Assembly (NCBI GenBank): GCA_023662825.1 | Contig: JAMPIH010000004.1 | Span: 117,019 to 181,018, forward strand | DNA: 64,000 bases | Origin: Bacteroides sp. | Lineage (GTDB): Bacteria > Bacteroidota > Bacteroidia > Bacteroidales > P3 | Direction of reading: 5' to 3' | Shown: one piece after another, positions 40,744 through 49,937 of the stretch | Numbering within the stretch: position 1 is the first letter of the stretch | How the letters are laid out: every line of letters begins with the position of its first letter | Translations under genes and position numbers: made by a program | The notes under the pieces: model-generated | Seen by the model: the letters and a program-made list of their open reading frames with translations, nothing else | Told to the model about the DNA's origin: nothing | Database searches by the model: none

Positions 40744-41463
40744 TCAAATAACCAATTTGAACCCCACCCCATGCACATTGATGATTTCCGCCTCGCACAC
40801 CTGCTTCAACGCCTTGCGCAACTTGGTGATATATACATCCATACTGCGGGCATTGAAGTAGTTGTCCACCTTCCATACATCCACCAATATCTCCTTGCGG
40901 GACACCACCACGTTCTCGTTCATGCAAAACACCTTGAGCAGTTCGGTTTCCCTTCCTGTCAACATGACTTCCCGCCCATCGCTGTTGGTTATTCTTTGTG
41001 TCAGCACGTCGAACAGCGCATCCCCGATCCGGAACCGCAACTGCACCCCGGCCTTCGGCTTCTCCAACGTTCGGCGCACGATGGCGCGGATGCGCATCAA
41101 CAACTCATCCATACTGAAAGGCTTGGTCAGATAATCGTCCGCACCCACTTGAAAACCCTTCAGACGGTCGGTCTCCAAGGTCTTGGCTGTCAAGAACAAG
41201 ATGGGAATTTCCGCATCGACCTTCCGTATGTCTTTAGCCAAAGCGAAACCATCCTTAACCGGCATCATGATGTCGGTGATCAGAAAATTGAAGCCGCCAC
41301 GCAAAAACGCATCGTAGGCCGACTTTCCATCACGGCATAAATGTGTCTTATAGCCTTTGTTTGTCAGATACGTCCGCAAAAACGTTCCCAAATTGGGGTC
41401 GTCTTCGGCCAACAGGATGGAAATCTGATTCTCGACTTCTTTCACGGGCAATTTTTCTTTCAT
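40744..41463 (-). CDS. OmpR/PhoB-family response regulator (RprY-like)
   Basis: 239 residues from the ATG at 41463. The receiver domain has acidic residues Asp21/Asp22, phosphoacceptor Asp64 in LITDIMMPVKDG, and LFLTAKTLETD with the conserved Thr/Lys. The DNA-binding winged helix covers about 140-239 (LTGRETELLKVFCMNENVVVSRKEIL, RSMDVYITKLRKAL). Sequence and length resemble Bacteroides RprY. No sensor kinase gene lies beside it. The -7 box TAAATTTG ends six bases before the ATG, suggesting a leaderless mRNA. Confidence 0.92.
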   Translation of the reverse strand: MKEKLPVKEVENQISILLAEDDPNLGTFLRTYLTNKGYKTHLCRDGKSAYDAFLRGGFNFLITDIMMPVKDGFALAKDIRKVDAEIPILFLTAKTLETDRLKGFQVGADDYLTKPFSMDELLMRIRAIVRRTLEKPKAGVQLRFRIGDALFDVLTQRITNSDGREVMLTGRETELLKVFCMNENVVVSRKEILVDVWKVDNYFNARSMDVYITKLRKALKQVCEAEIINVHGVGFKLVI

Positions 41464-41469
41464 CACGGG

Positions 41470-41477
41470 CAAATTTA
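41470..41477 (-). promoter_or_regulatory. -7 box (TAAATTTG) for the response regulator
   Basis: Full consensus on the minus strand. The expected start site lies at or within a base or two of the ATG at 41463. Confidence 0.5.
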
Positions 41478-41631
41478 CAAATTAAACAGGCTTGTCTATC
41501 CTATATAATCCAAAATCGGGATTTTAACGAAGCACATTCCAACAACAAGCTGACATTCAATATTATAAAATTTAATTTTTGTTAAAGTGCGATGCCTCAT
41601 CCCACATACAGGCCGGGACAAGCGGACATAA

Positions 41632-41669
41632 AAAAAAGCGACGGTGCCTTGCGGTGCCGTCGCTTTTTT
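41632..41669 (-). terminator. strong bidirectional terminator after secDF
   Basis: A perfect 13-bp stem (AAAAAAGCGACGG with CCGTCGCTTTTTT) around a 12-nt loop, with A- and T-runs at each end. It lies 18 bp downstream of the secDF stop codon on the minus strand and would work in either direction. Confidence 0.88.
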
Positions 41670-41686
41670 ATCGAAGTTATAGAAAA

Positions 41687-44600
41687 CTAGGCCTTGGCAG
41701 TGTAGATGCCTTTGGCCTTGGCCGCTTCCAGATCCTTTTTCTGCTTGCGGAGCAACAGACGGTAGGAAATGGGCGAAGCGATGAAGATGGACGAATACGT
41801 ACCGATGATTACGCCGCAGAGGATGCAGAACACGAAACCGCGGATCACCTCACCGCCGAAGATGAAGATCATCAGCAAGGTAACCAAGGTGGTGCAGGAA
41901 GTGTTGATGGTACGCGGCAAGGTGCTGTTGATGGCGGCGTTCATGTTGTCGATGAGCGAATGCTTGGGATAGAGCGCCATGTTCTCGCGGATACGGTCGA
42001 ACACGATCACGGTATCGTTGATGGAGTAACCGATCAAGGTAAGGATGGCCGCGATAAAGGCCTGGTCGATGTCGAGGGAGAACGGCAGCACACCGTAGAA
42101 GAGGGAGAACAGACCGATGGAGATAAGCACGTTATGCACCAGCGCCACCAGACCGCCCAGACCGAACTGCCAACGCTTGAAGCGCACGGCGATATAGCCG
42201 AAGATAAAGACCAAGGCGATCGCCACGGCGATAAAGGCCGAACGGGTGATGTCGGTGGCCACGGCGGCTCCCACGATTTCGGAGCTGATCTGACCTACCG
42301 ATTTGTCTTCATTGAAGAGCTTAAAGTCGATCGGTTCCACAAAGAAATCCTTGCAGCCGTCGTACAGACGCTGTTCTACATCGGCGTCCACTTCCTGGCC
42401 GGTTTCGGTAATGCGGTACTTGGTGGTCACCTTCACCTGGTTGGAGGCTCCGAAGGTCTTTACTTCGGGGGCGTCGCCGTCGAAAGCGTCGGTAAGGGTG
42501 GCGCGCAGGTCGTTGGCGCTCACCACCTGGTCGAAACGGACCACATACGTCCTACCGCCGGTAAAGTCGATGCCGAGGCTCAATCCGCGCACGCAGAGCG
42601 AGATAACGCAGATGGCCACCACGATGCCCGAAACAACGAACGAATACTTGCTCTTTCCGATAAAGTTGAAATGAACCTTGGAAAGGAAGTTTTCGGAGTA
42701 TTTATGACTGAACGTGATCTTGGCATCGCGGTCAAGCCAGCGGGAGAACACCAGGCGGGAAATGAAGATGGCCGTGAACATGGAGGTGAGGATACCGATG
42801 CACAGGGTGGTTGCGAAACCCTGGATGGGACCCGTACCGAAATAAAGCAGGATGATGCCGGTGATCAAGGTGGTCACGTTACCGTCGATAATGGCCGAAT
42901 AGGCGTTCTTATACCCGTCGTGGATGGCCATGCGCATCGACTTGCCGGCGCGGAGCTCTTCCTTGATACGTTCGTAGATGATTACGTTGGCATCCACCGC
43001 CATACCCAAGGTCAACACGATACCGGCGATACCCGAGAGGGTCAGCACCGCGCCCAGGGAGGTAAGGATGCCGAAGATAAAGAACATATTGATGACCAAG
43101 GCGAAGTTGGCCACCCAGCCGGCCCGGTTGTAGAAGATGTACATATAGATGAGGATCATCACGAAGGCCAGCAGGAAAGAAATCATACTGTGGTTGATGG
43201 ATTCCTGACCCAAGGAAGGCCCTACGACAGCTTCCTGCACAATGTTGGCGGGAGCGGGCAGCTTACCGGCCTTGAGCACGTTGGCCAAGTCCTGTCCCTC
43301 TTCCACGGTGAAACCGCCGGTAATCGAGGAACGTCCGCCGGCGATCTCGCCGTTTACGGTAGGCCACGAATACGCCACATCGTCGAGCACAATGGCGATC
43401 GAACGGCCGATATTGTTACCCGTTAGGTTCTTCCATACGCGGGCGCCTTCGGTGTTCATGCTCATGCTGATTTCCACGCCGCCGTTCTGGCCGAAGTCCT
43501 GACGGGCGTCGGTAACCGCGTCACCGCCTAAGGGAGCGCGTCCGTCGCGGGTGTTCACCTTCAAGGCAACCAAGGAGTAGATGTCGGTGTTGTCCTGAAC
43601 CGGTTTCACCGACCAGACGAACTTGGCGTTGCGGGGGAACTTGGCCTTGCACTGTTCCAGCATCGCGTTCACCTTGTCGATGTCTTTCTGACGGGCGTAG
43701 CCCACAACGGGACCCTGACGCTGGATGTCGCCCTGATAGAAAGCCGGCATCAAGAGGGCGAACAAGGGATTCTGGGCGGCGTACTGGGCTTCGTCCAGCG
43801 CCTGTTCATTGTTTTCGGCATTCTGGGCTATCTTGGCCAAGAGGTCGTTGCTGTCGGCTTCGGCGGCGGCAACTTCTTCCTTGTTCTCGGTGTTTTCGCC
43901 TTCATTCAGTTTCTGAACCGAAAGCAGGTAGGCGTTGGCATCCTGCAGATAGGGCATCAGTTCGCTGAACTCGTAGGTTTCCCAGAATTCCAGCTGGGCC
44001 GTTCCCTGCAGCAGCTTGCGCACACGGGCGGGGTCTTTCACGCCGGGAAGTTCCACCAGGATACGGTCGGTCTGCGCCAGTTTCTGCACATTGGGCTGCG
44101 CCACGCCGAAGCGGTCGATACGCGTACGCAGAATCTGGTAGGTGCGGTCGAAGGCACCGGCGGTTTCCTTACGGATGGCCGAGATAACCTGCGCGTTGGT
44201 GGAGCTGGCGTTCACGGCCTTCATCTCGAAGCTGAAGATCGCCGCCATCTGCGCGTCGGGGTCTTTTTCGTTCCATACGCGGGCGAACACGTCCACGAAG
44301 TTGGTGTTGGGCTCGGTACGGTTCACGATAACGGCCTCGTCCACCACCTTGTTGAAGAAAGAGTCGGTGCTGAAACCGGCCAGGGCGCGCACCACGTCCA
44401 CCGTGGACACTTCCATGGTGACGTTCATACCGCCGCGAAGGTCAAGGCCGAGGTTCAACTCTCGCGCCTTGCATTCCTTGTAGGTGTACTTGCGGATCAG
44501 GATGTTGTACACCACGTCGTTGCCGACCGAATCGATAAAGTACTGGTGCTTCACATTGTAGATGGAGTCGGCCAGGAAGCGTTCACGCGTCTGGTTGCCG

Positions 44601-44755
44601 CCTGCCAAGGCGCGGGCTTCCACCTCGGTGTTCACCTTGGCGTAAGCATCGGCCCGACGGTCCACCTTACGGGCAAAGAACGTAAACGACAATTGGAAAA
44701 GGCAAATGATAGCGAACGCTATGGCAAAAAACCTTATAACCCCTTTGTTTTGCAT
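41687..44755 (-). CDS. secDF: SecDF fusion protein (protein export membrane subunits)
   Basis: 1022 residues. The N-terminal helix and SecD part carry LNLGLDLRGGMNVTMEV, a long periplasmic domain with an inserted Glu/Ala-rich stretch (about 290-320), and transmembrane helices with GIAGIVLTLGMAVDANVIIYERI. The SecF part starts around 680 (SKYSFVVSGIVVAICV, GIDFTGGRTYVVRF) and ends with IGYSINDTVIVFDRIREN and helices. SecDF uses proton-motive force to pull secreted proteins out of the translocon. Fusion of SecD and SecF is usual in Bacteroidota. It has its own promoter and terminator. Confidence 0.97.
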   Translation of the reverse strand: MQNKGVIRFFAIAFAIICLFQLSFTFFARKVDRRADAYAKVNTEVEARALAGGNQTRERFLADSIYNVKHQYFIDSVGNDVVYNILIRKYTYKECKARELNLGLDLRGGMNVTMEVSTVDVVRALAGFSTDSFFNKVVDEAVIVNRTEPNTNFVDVFARVWNEKDPDAQMAAIFSFEMKAVNASSTNAQVISAIRKETAGAFDRTYQILRTRIDRFGVAQPNVQKLAQTDRILVELPGVKDPARVRKLLQGTAQLEFWETYEFSELMPYLQDANAYLLSVQKLNEGENTENKEEVAAAEADSNDLLAKIAQNAENNEQALDEAQYAAQNPLFALLMPAFYQGDIQRQGPVVGYARQKDIDKVNAMLEQCKAKFPRNAKFVWSVKPVQDNTDIYSLVALKVNTRDGRAPLGGDAVTDARQDFGQNGGVEISMSMNTEGARVWKNLTGNNIGRSIAIVLDDVAYSWPTVNGEIAGGRSSITGGFTVEEGQDLANVLKAGKLPAPANIVQEAVVGPSLGQESINHSMISFLLAFVMILIYMYIFYNRAGWVANFALVINMFFIFGILTSLGAVLTLSGIAGIVLTLGMAVDANVIIYERIKEELRAGKSMRMAIHDGYKNAYSAIIDGNVTTLITGIILLYFGTGPIQGFATTLCIGILTSMFTAIFISRLVFSRWLDRDAKITFSHKYSENFLSKVHFNFIGKSKYSFVVSGIVVAICVISLCVRGLSLGIDFTGGRTYVVRFDQVVSANDLRATLTDAFDGDAPEVKTFGASNQVKVTTKYRITETGQEVDADVEQRLYDGCKDFFVEPIDFKLFNEDKSVGQISSEIVGAAVATDITRSAFIAVAIALVFIFGYIAVRFKRWQFGLGGLVALVHNVLISIGLFSLFYGVLPFSLDIDQAFIAAILTLIGYSINDTVIVFDRIRENMALYPKHSLIDNMNAAINSTLPRTINTSCTTLVTLLMIFIFGGEVIRGFVFCILCGVIIGTYSSIFIASPISYRLLLRKQKKDLEAAKAKGIYTAKA

Positions 44756-44788
44756 GGTTTAATTGATTTGGGTTTTAAAAAATAGGTG

Positions 44789-44796
44789 CAAAGATA
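44789..44796 (-). promoter_or_regulatory. -7 box (TATCTTTG) for secDF
   Basis: Full consensus on the minus strand, 33 bp upstream of the start codon. The -33 TTG is not clear. Confidence 0.58.
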
Positions 44797-44827
44797 CGAT
44801 TTTTCTTCATTATCAGTAAGCACGGTA

Positions 44828-45871
44828 TCAGCGACAGGACATTTCCCCGCGCAAAGGCTCTCCCAACAGACGGCAAGTCTGTTCGTAACCCAAGTCTTTT
44901 CCCAACAGGTACATCATCTTGGTTACCGCCGCCTCGCAGCTCATGTCTCCTCCCGACACCACTCCGGCCTTCTGCAGCTGGGTGCTGGCCGCATACTTGC
45001 CCATCTCCACGCTGCCCTCGGCGCACTGGGTAACGTTCAGCACCGGAATCTTTTTGCTGGCGGCAACGCCCAGGGCTTCGGTGAATTCGGCGGAGGTAGG
45101 CGCGTTGCCCGACCCGTAGGTTTCCAGCACAAGCCCCTTCAAGTCGTTGTTTTCCAAAAGTGAACGCATGGTCTGCGGGGTCAGCCCGGGATGAATCTTG
45201 AGGATGAGCACCCGGCTGTCTAACTTTTTCTGCACGCGGAAAGGTTCGGTGGGCTTCTCCTGCGCATAATCCTTGATGTCCTCGAACCATTTCACGTGTA
45301 CGCCCGCCTTGGCCAGCACCGGATAATTGGCAGAACGGAAGGCGTCGAAACACTCGGCGCTGTATTTGGTGATGCGGTTGCCCCGGAAAAGGCGGTCGCC
45401 GAAACAGACACAGACTTCCCGCACCATCGGCTCGCCCTTCCCGTCGGTGGCGGCGGCCATCTCGAGGGCGTTGACCAGATTCGACTTGCCGTCGCTGCGC
45501 AACACTCCCACCGGCAGCTGGGAACCGGTAAGCACCACCGGCTTGCCTAAGTTCTCGAGCATGAAGCTGAGCGCGGAGGCCGTGTAAGCCATCGTATCGG
45601 TACCGTGCAGCACCACGAAACCATCGTAGGCGGCATAGTTTTCCTCTATCACCTGCCCGATATGCACCCAGCCTTCGGGCCCCATGTCCGACGAATCGAT
45701 CAGCCGGGGAAAGCAATAGGCGTCTATATCCACGTCCAGCAGCTTCAAGCCCGGAACGGCTTCCATCAGGTTCTCGAAACGGAAAGGCGACAGGGCGCCC
45801 GTGGCGGCATCGCGCACCATGCCTATGGTTCCTCCCGTATATACGATAAGTATCTTTCTCTTGCCCGTCAT
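44828..45871 (-). CDS. ansA: type I L-asparaginase
   Basis: 347 residues. The first nucleophile region is YTGGTIGM with Thr near 12 and 15, and the second catalytic block is VLHGTDTMAYTASALSFML near 87-105, holding Thr and Asp. GKPVVLTGSQLPV and LKIHPGLTPQ follow. There is no signal peptide, so it is the cytoplasmic type I enzyme. It converts asparagine to aspartate and ammonia. The gene is divergent from tryptophanase and has its own TACCTTTG box 25 bp upstream of the ATG. Confidence 0.95.
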   Translation of the reverse strand: MTGKRKILIVYTGGTIGMVRDAATGALSPFRFENLMEAVPGLKLLDVDIDAYCFPRLIDSSDMGPEGWVHIGQVIEENYAAYDGFVVLHGTDTMAYTASALSFMLENLGKPVVLTGSQLPVGVLRSDGKSNLVNALEMAAATDGKGEPMVREVCVCFGDRLFRGNRITKYSAECFDAFRSANYPVLAKAGVHVKWFEDIKDYAQEKPTEPFRVQKKLDSRVLILKIHPGLTPQTMRSLLENNDLKGLVLETYGSGNAPTSAEFTEALGVAASKKIPVLNVTQCAEGSVEMGKYAASTQLQKAGVVSGGDMSCEAAVTKMMYLLGKDLGYEQTCRLLGEPLRGEMSCR

Positions 45872-45896
45872 GTTCTATGTCTTTTGGAACTGCCTG

Positions 45897-45904
45897 CAAA
45901 GGTA
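45897..45904 (-). promoter_or_regulatory. -7 box (TACCTTTG) for ansA
   Basis: Full match on the minus strand, leaving a 5' UTR of about 20 nt. Confidence 0.58.
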
Positions 45905-45935
45905 TAAAAACGCAACCATTAATAAATATATTGTG

Positions 45936-45943
45936 TACCTTTG
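45936..45943 (+). promoter_or_regulatory. -7 box (TACCTTTG) for tnaA
   Basis: Full match on the plus strand, divergent from the ansA box 31 bp away. Transcription would start near 45949, directly at an in-frame ATG (45950) upstream of the usual start. Confidence 0.58.
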
Positions 45944-46024
45944 CAGGTTATGTGCCACGCGCAGCCCGCCTGTGGCGACGGCCCGATTACAAAAGAAATT
46001 AATAATCACTTAAAATATAAAGAA

Positions 46025-47398
46025 ATGGAATTACCTTTCGCAGAATCTTGGAAAATCAAGATGGTTGAGCCGATTAAGAAAAGTACGCGTGCCGAACGCG
46101 AAAAATGGCTTAAAGAGGCTCATTACAACGTATTTCAATTGAAATCGGAACAGGTGTACATCGACTGCATCACCGACTCCGGCACCGGTTCGATGAGCGA
46201 CCGTCAGTGGGCTGCCATGATGATGGGCGACGAAAGCTATGCCGGCGCTTCCTCCTTCTTCCGCCTCAAGGACACCATCACCCGCATCACCGGTTTCCAA
46301 TACGTGATCCCGACCCACCAGGGCCGCGCCGCCGAAAACGTGCTGTTCAGCCACCTGGTGAAAGCCGGTGCCGTGGTTCCCGGCAACTCGCACTTCGACA
46401 CCACCAAGGGCCACATCGAAAGCCGCAAGGCCACTGCCTTGGACTGCACCATCGACGAAGCCAAGGACACCCAGCTCGAAATCCCCTTCAAGGGTAACGT
46501 GGATCCCAAGAAATTGGAAAAAGCCCTGGCCGAACACGCCGACAAAGTTCCTTTCATCATCGTTACCGTAACCAACAACACCGCCGGCGGCCAGCCCGTC
46601 TCGATGCAGAACCTGCGCGAAGTGAGGGCCATCGCCGACAAATACAAGAAACGCGTTATCCTCGACTCCGCCCGTTTCGCCGAAAACGCCTATTTCATCA
46701 AGACCCGCGAAAAAGGCTACGAAAACAAGACCATCAAGGAAATCGTAAAGGAAATGTTCGCCTTGGCGGACGGCATGACCATGTCGGCCAAGAAAGACGG
46801 TATCGTGAACATGGGCGGTTTCATCGCCACCCGTCACGAAGACTGGTACGAAGGCGCCAAGTGCTTCTGCATTCCTTTCGAAGGCTACCTCACCTACGGC
46901 GGTATGAACGGCCGTGATATGGACGCCCTGGCTGTCGGTCTGGACGAAAACACCGAATTCGACAACCTCGAGACCCGTATCAAGCAGGTTGAATACCTGG
47001 CCAAACGCCTCGATGAGTTCGGCATTCCCTACCAGCGTCCCGCCGGCGGCCACGCCATCTTCGTGGATGCCAGCCGTATCCTCACCGAAATTCCCAAAGA
47101 AGAGTTCCCCGCCCAGACCTTGACCGTGGAACTGTACCTCGAAGCCGGTATCCGCGGCTGTGAAATCGGCTACATCCTGGCCGACCGCGACCCCGTTACG
47201 CGTGAAAACCGCTTCGGCGGCCTCGACCTGCTCCGTCTCTGCATCCCGCGCCGTGTATATACCAACAACCACATGGACGTAATCGCCGTGGCCTTGAAGA
47301 ACGTGTTCGACCGCCGCAACGAAATCAAACGCGGTGTCAAGATTGTTTGGGAAGCCGAACTGATGCGTCACTTCACCGTTCAGCTGGAAAGACTCTAA
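46025..47398 (+). CDS. tnaA: tryptophanase (L-tryptophan indole-lyase)
   Basis: 457 residues from the ATG at 46025, starting MELPFAESWKIKMVEPI as in other Bacteroidales tryptophanases. The PLP region DGMTMSAKKDGIVNMGGF carries the Schiff-base Lys near 260, with YIDCITDSGTGSMSDRQWAAMM and RAAENVLFSHLVKAGAVVPGN as substrate/PLP contacts. It breaks tryptophan into indole, pyruvate and ammonia. The frame is open back to an ATG at 45950, adding 25 residues. A terminator hairpin follows the gene. No tryptophan permease gene is adjacent. Confidence 0.97.
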   Translation: MELPFAESWKIKMVEPIKKSTRAEREKWLKEAHYNVFQLKSEQVYIDCITDSGTGSMSDRQWAAMMMGDESYAGASSFFRLKDTITRITGFQYVIPTHQGRAAENVLFSHLVKAGAVVPGNSHFDTTKGHIESRKATALDCTIDEAKDTQLEIPFKGNVDPKKLEKALAEHADKVPFIIVTVTNNTAGGQPVSMQNLREVRAIADKYKKRVILDSARFAENAYFIKTREKGYENKTIKEIVKEMFALADGMTMSAKKDGIVNMGGFIATRHEDWYEGAKCFCIPFEGYLTYGGMNGRDMDALAVGLDENTEFDNLETRIKQVEYLAKRLDEFGIPYQRPAGGHAIFVDASRILTEIPKEEFPAQTLTVELYLEAGIRGCEIGYILADRDPVTRENRFGGLDLLRLCIPRRVYTNNHMDVIAVALKNVFDRRNEIKRGVKIVWEAELMRHFTVQLERL

Positions 47399-47450
47399 TC
47401 GATTCCGAACTTCGTTTCTTGCCTACCCGTAGCGTAAGAAAACGTTGCCG

Positions 47451-47484
47451 AAGGGTGGCCGCATATTTTCGGCCACCCTTTTTT
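47451..47484 (+). terminator. terminator after tnaA
   Basis: An 11-bp perfect stem AAGGGTGGCCG / CGGCCACCCTT with an 8-nt loop and a run of T, 53 bp after the tnaA stop. Confidence 0.88.
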
Positions 47485-47521
47485 CCTTAACCGCAAAACA
47501 TAAACTCTGTTGAATTTCCGC

Positions 47522-49930
47522 ATGTCCGCCCGTAGGTTTTCCGTATTCCGCATCGTTTTGCGGACATGCCTCCTTGCATGTATCCTCCTGCTGTCGGTTT
47601 CCTGCAACAACGTGGCGCACCTCTCGCCCGACCAAAGCCTGCTGGTAAAGAACAAGGTGAAGGTCTCGCGGGGCGGAGAGGTTTCCAAGATGGACATGAC
47701 CAATATGCTGATCCAGGAACCGAACGGCAAGATTCTGGGCGCACGCATCCGTTTGGGCATCTACAACGGCGCCAAACCCGACAAGCACAACTGGTGGAAC
47801 AACAAACTGCGCGAATTGGGCGAACCTCCCGTGGTTTTCGACTCCTCGACCATCGTTTCCTCGCAGGAACGCATCCTCATGCACGCCGCCAGCAAAGGCT
47901 ATTTCTACCCCGAACTGACGTCTGAGGTTAAACGGAAAGGTAGGCAGAACCGCAAGGTGGTGGTTTCCTACAACCTTACGCTGGATGAACCCTACCGGCT
48001 GCGCGACGTGGCCATCTCGGTGCTGGACGACAGCCTGCAAGGCCAGTTCGACGATTGGGATAAACGCACCCTGCTCAAGCCGGGCATGCAATATAAGGTA
48101 AGCACCCTGGATGCCGAACGTTCCCGCATCGCCGAAAAGCTGCAGAACCTTGGCTACTGGGCGTTCTCCAAGGATTGCGTGTCGTATTCCATCGACAGTT
48201 CGCTCAATTCCAAACAGATGGACGTTCTCCTGCTGGTCAAGAAAATGTATTCCAAACAGAACGACAGCCTTACGGGGGAACCGCTACTGCTTCACCACAA
48301 GAAATACTACATCGACAACGTATATCTCTTTCCGCAGTCCCGCTCGAAGATAAACGAACGCGATTTCAACTTCGACACCGTGGCGTTCGAAAACCTCTCC
48401 CGGCGCGACAGACGCAAGGGCATTTCCCGCCCCACTTACCTCTTCATCAACCAAGGGAAGCCCATCATAAAGTACAAGCCATTGCTGCAAAAGACTTTCC
48501 TGCGGAGCGGCGACCTCTACTCCCTGCGGAACGTAAGCCAGACCTACAACAACTTAGGCGACCTGCGGGTGTTCCAGTACAACAGCATCAGCTTTACCGA
48601 GAAGCCCTACGACACCGCCCTCTCCTATATCGACAACAACCGTCTGGACTGCAATATCCATATCATCCAGGGCAGCCGTTTCGGGTTCAGCGTGGAAGGG
48701 CAGCTCACCACCTCTTCGGGTATCCAGGGCATCGCCGCCGTAATCGGCTTCCAGAACCGCAACACCTTCGGCGGAGGCGAGATCCTGAACGTGAAACTGC
48801 GCGGCGTATATGAATTCCAGGTGACGGCCGACCAACAGAAGAACAAGACCTTCCTGAACACCTTCGAGGTAAAGGCGGAAGCCAGCCTCGAGTTTCCCCG
48901 ATTCCTGCTGCCGATAAGCCTCGACCGTTTCTCGCAGTATTTCCGCCCCTCCAGCATCATCGCGGTAAGTTACAGCTATCAGTTCAAACGCGACTATTCA
49001 CGGGGAACGTTCAATGCAACCTTCGGTTACCGCTGGAGGCAGAATCTGGGGGAACACGTGTTCAACCCGATAGAAATCAGCACCATCCAGATGGGAAACC
49101 TTTCGGAACGTTTTGAAAAGGCGCTCCAGGAATATCAGGAAAAAAAGAACTATAGGCTCTATTACCAGTATTCCGACCACTTTATCCTGACCCCTCGCTA
49201 CCGCTTTACCTACAACGACCAGCGTCAGGGCGAGATACGCGACTTCAACCGCCTCAAGGTGGAAGTGGAAGTGGCGGGGAGCCTGCTCTACGGCATTGCC
49301 TACGCCATTCACGGCGAACAGCCCCGGAACGCGGGCTACAAACTGTTCAACCTGCCGTTCTCGCAATACACCCGCGCCGAAGTGGACTACGCCCATCATT
49401 TTACATTCGGAGAGAAAACAAGCCTGGTGCTGCGCGCCGACTTAGGGGTCGGGTACAGTTACGGAAACTCCAAGTCGATGCCTTACGAAAAGGCGTTCTT
49501 TGCCGGCGGGAACAACAGTTTGCGCGCCTGGCCGCTGTACCAGCTGGGGCCCGGCGGGTACGCCCACCCCAAGGGTACGCCCGACTTCGAGCGTCTAGGC
49601 GACATATTGATGGTGTTCAATATCGAGCAGCGTTTCCCCATCGTGGGTGGGTTGCGCGGCGCCGTTTTCCTGGACGCAGGCAACATCTGGCTTTTCCGCA
49701 CCAACGAAACCTACCCCAACGGCGTGTTCTCGCCCAAGCGGTTCTACAAGGAATTCGCGCTGGGAACCGGCGTGGGATTGCGCTACGACTTCAAGTTTTT
49801 CCTGATCCGCATGGACGTGGGCATCCCCTTGCGCGATCCGTCGCTGGCAGGTTCGAAAGACTGTTGGGTCATCAGGCATTTCAAGCTGAAAGACCTTATC
49901 TTCAACTTCGGTATCGGTTATCCTTTTTAA
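47522..49930 (+). CDS. TamL-like Omp85-family lipoprotein
   Basis: 802 residues from the ATG at 47522 (an upstream TTG is possible). The N-terminal signal ends in LLLSVSC, a lipobox-like site. POTRA-type segments follow (NLTLDEPYRLRDVAISV, LLKPGMQYKVSTLDAERSRIAEKLQNLGYWAF). The Omp85 barrel holds VRGW-like FAGGNNSLRAWPLYQLGPGGY and ends in FNFGIGYPF with a terminal Phe. BamA-like lipoproteins of the TamL type help insert or assemble outer-membrane proteins in Bacteroidota. The usual partner tamB is not adjacent. It lies 7 bp upstream of the acyltransferase gene. Confidence 0.88.
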   Translation: MSARRFSVFRIVLRTCLLACILLLSVSCNNVAHLSPDQSLLVKNKVKVSRGGEVSKMDMTNMLIQEPNGKILGARIRLGIYNGAKPDKHNWWNNKLRELGEPPVVFDSSTIVSSQERILMHAASKGYFYPELTSEVKRKGRQNRKVVVSYNLTLDEPYRLRDVAISVLDDSLQGQFDDWDKRTLLKPGMQYKVSTLDAERSRIAEKLQNLGYWAFSKDCVSYSIDSSLNSKQMDVLLLVKKMYSKQNDSLTGEPLLLHHKKYYIDNVYLFPQSRSKINERDFNFDTVAFENLSRRDRRKGISRPTYLFINQGKPIIKYKPLLQKTFLRSGDLYSLRNVSQTYNNLGDLRVFQYNSISFTEKPYDTALSYIDNNRLDCNIHIIQGSRFGFSVEGQLTTSSGIQGIAAVIGFQNRNTFGGGEILNVKLRGVYEFQVTADQQKNKTFLNTFEVKAEASLEFPRFLLPISLDRFSQYFRPSSIIAVSYSYQFKRDYSRGTFNATFGYRWRQNLGEHVFNPIEISTIQMGNLSERFEKALQEYQEKKNYRLYYQYSDHFILTPRYRFTYNDQRQGEIRDFNRLKVEVEVAGSLLYGIAYAIHGEQPRNAGYKLFNLPFSQYTRAEVDYAHHFTFGEKTSLVLRADLGVGYSYGNSKSMPYEKAFFAGGNNSLRAWPLYQLGPGGYAHPKGTPDFERLGDILMVFNIEQRFPIVGGLRGAVFLDAGNIWLFRTNETYPNGVFSPKRFYKEFALGTGVGLRYDFKFFLIRMDVGIPLRDPSLAGSKDCWVIRHFKLKDLIFNFGIGYPF

Positions 49931-49937
49931 TGAGTAC

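Noticed and set aside
41579..43426. A 615-codon open frame on the plus strand opposite secDF
   Set aside because: Its translation is a low-complexity Asp/Gly/His-rich sequence typical of antisense frames, and it covers the terminator at 41632-41669.
45950..46024. A TnaC-like leader peptide for tnaA
   Set aside because: The upstream ATG is in frame with tnaA and has no stop, and there is no Trp codon in the stretch, so it cannot act as a TnaC-type stalling peptide.
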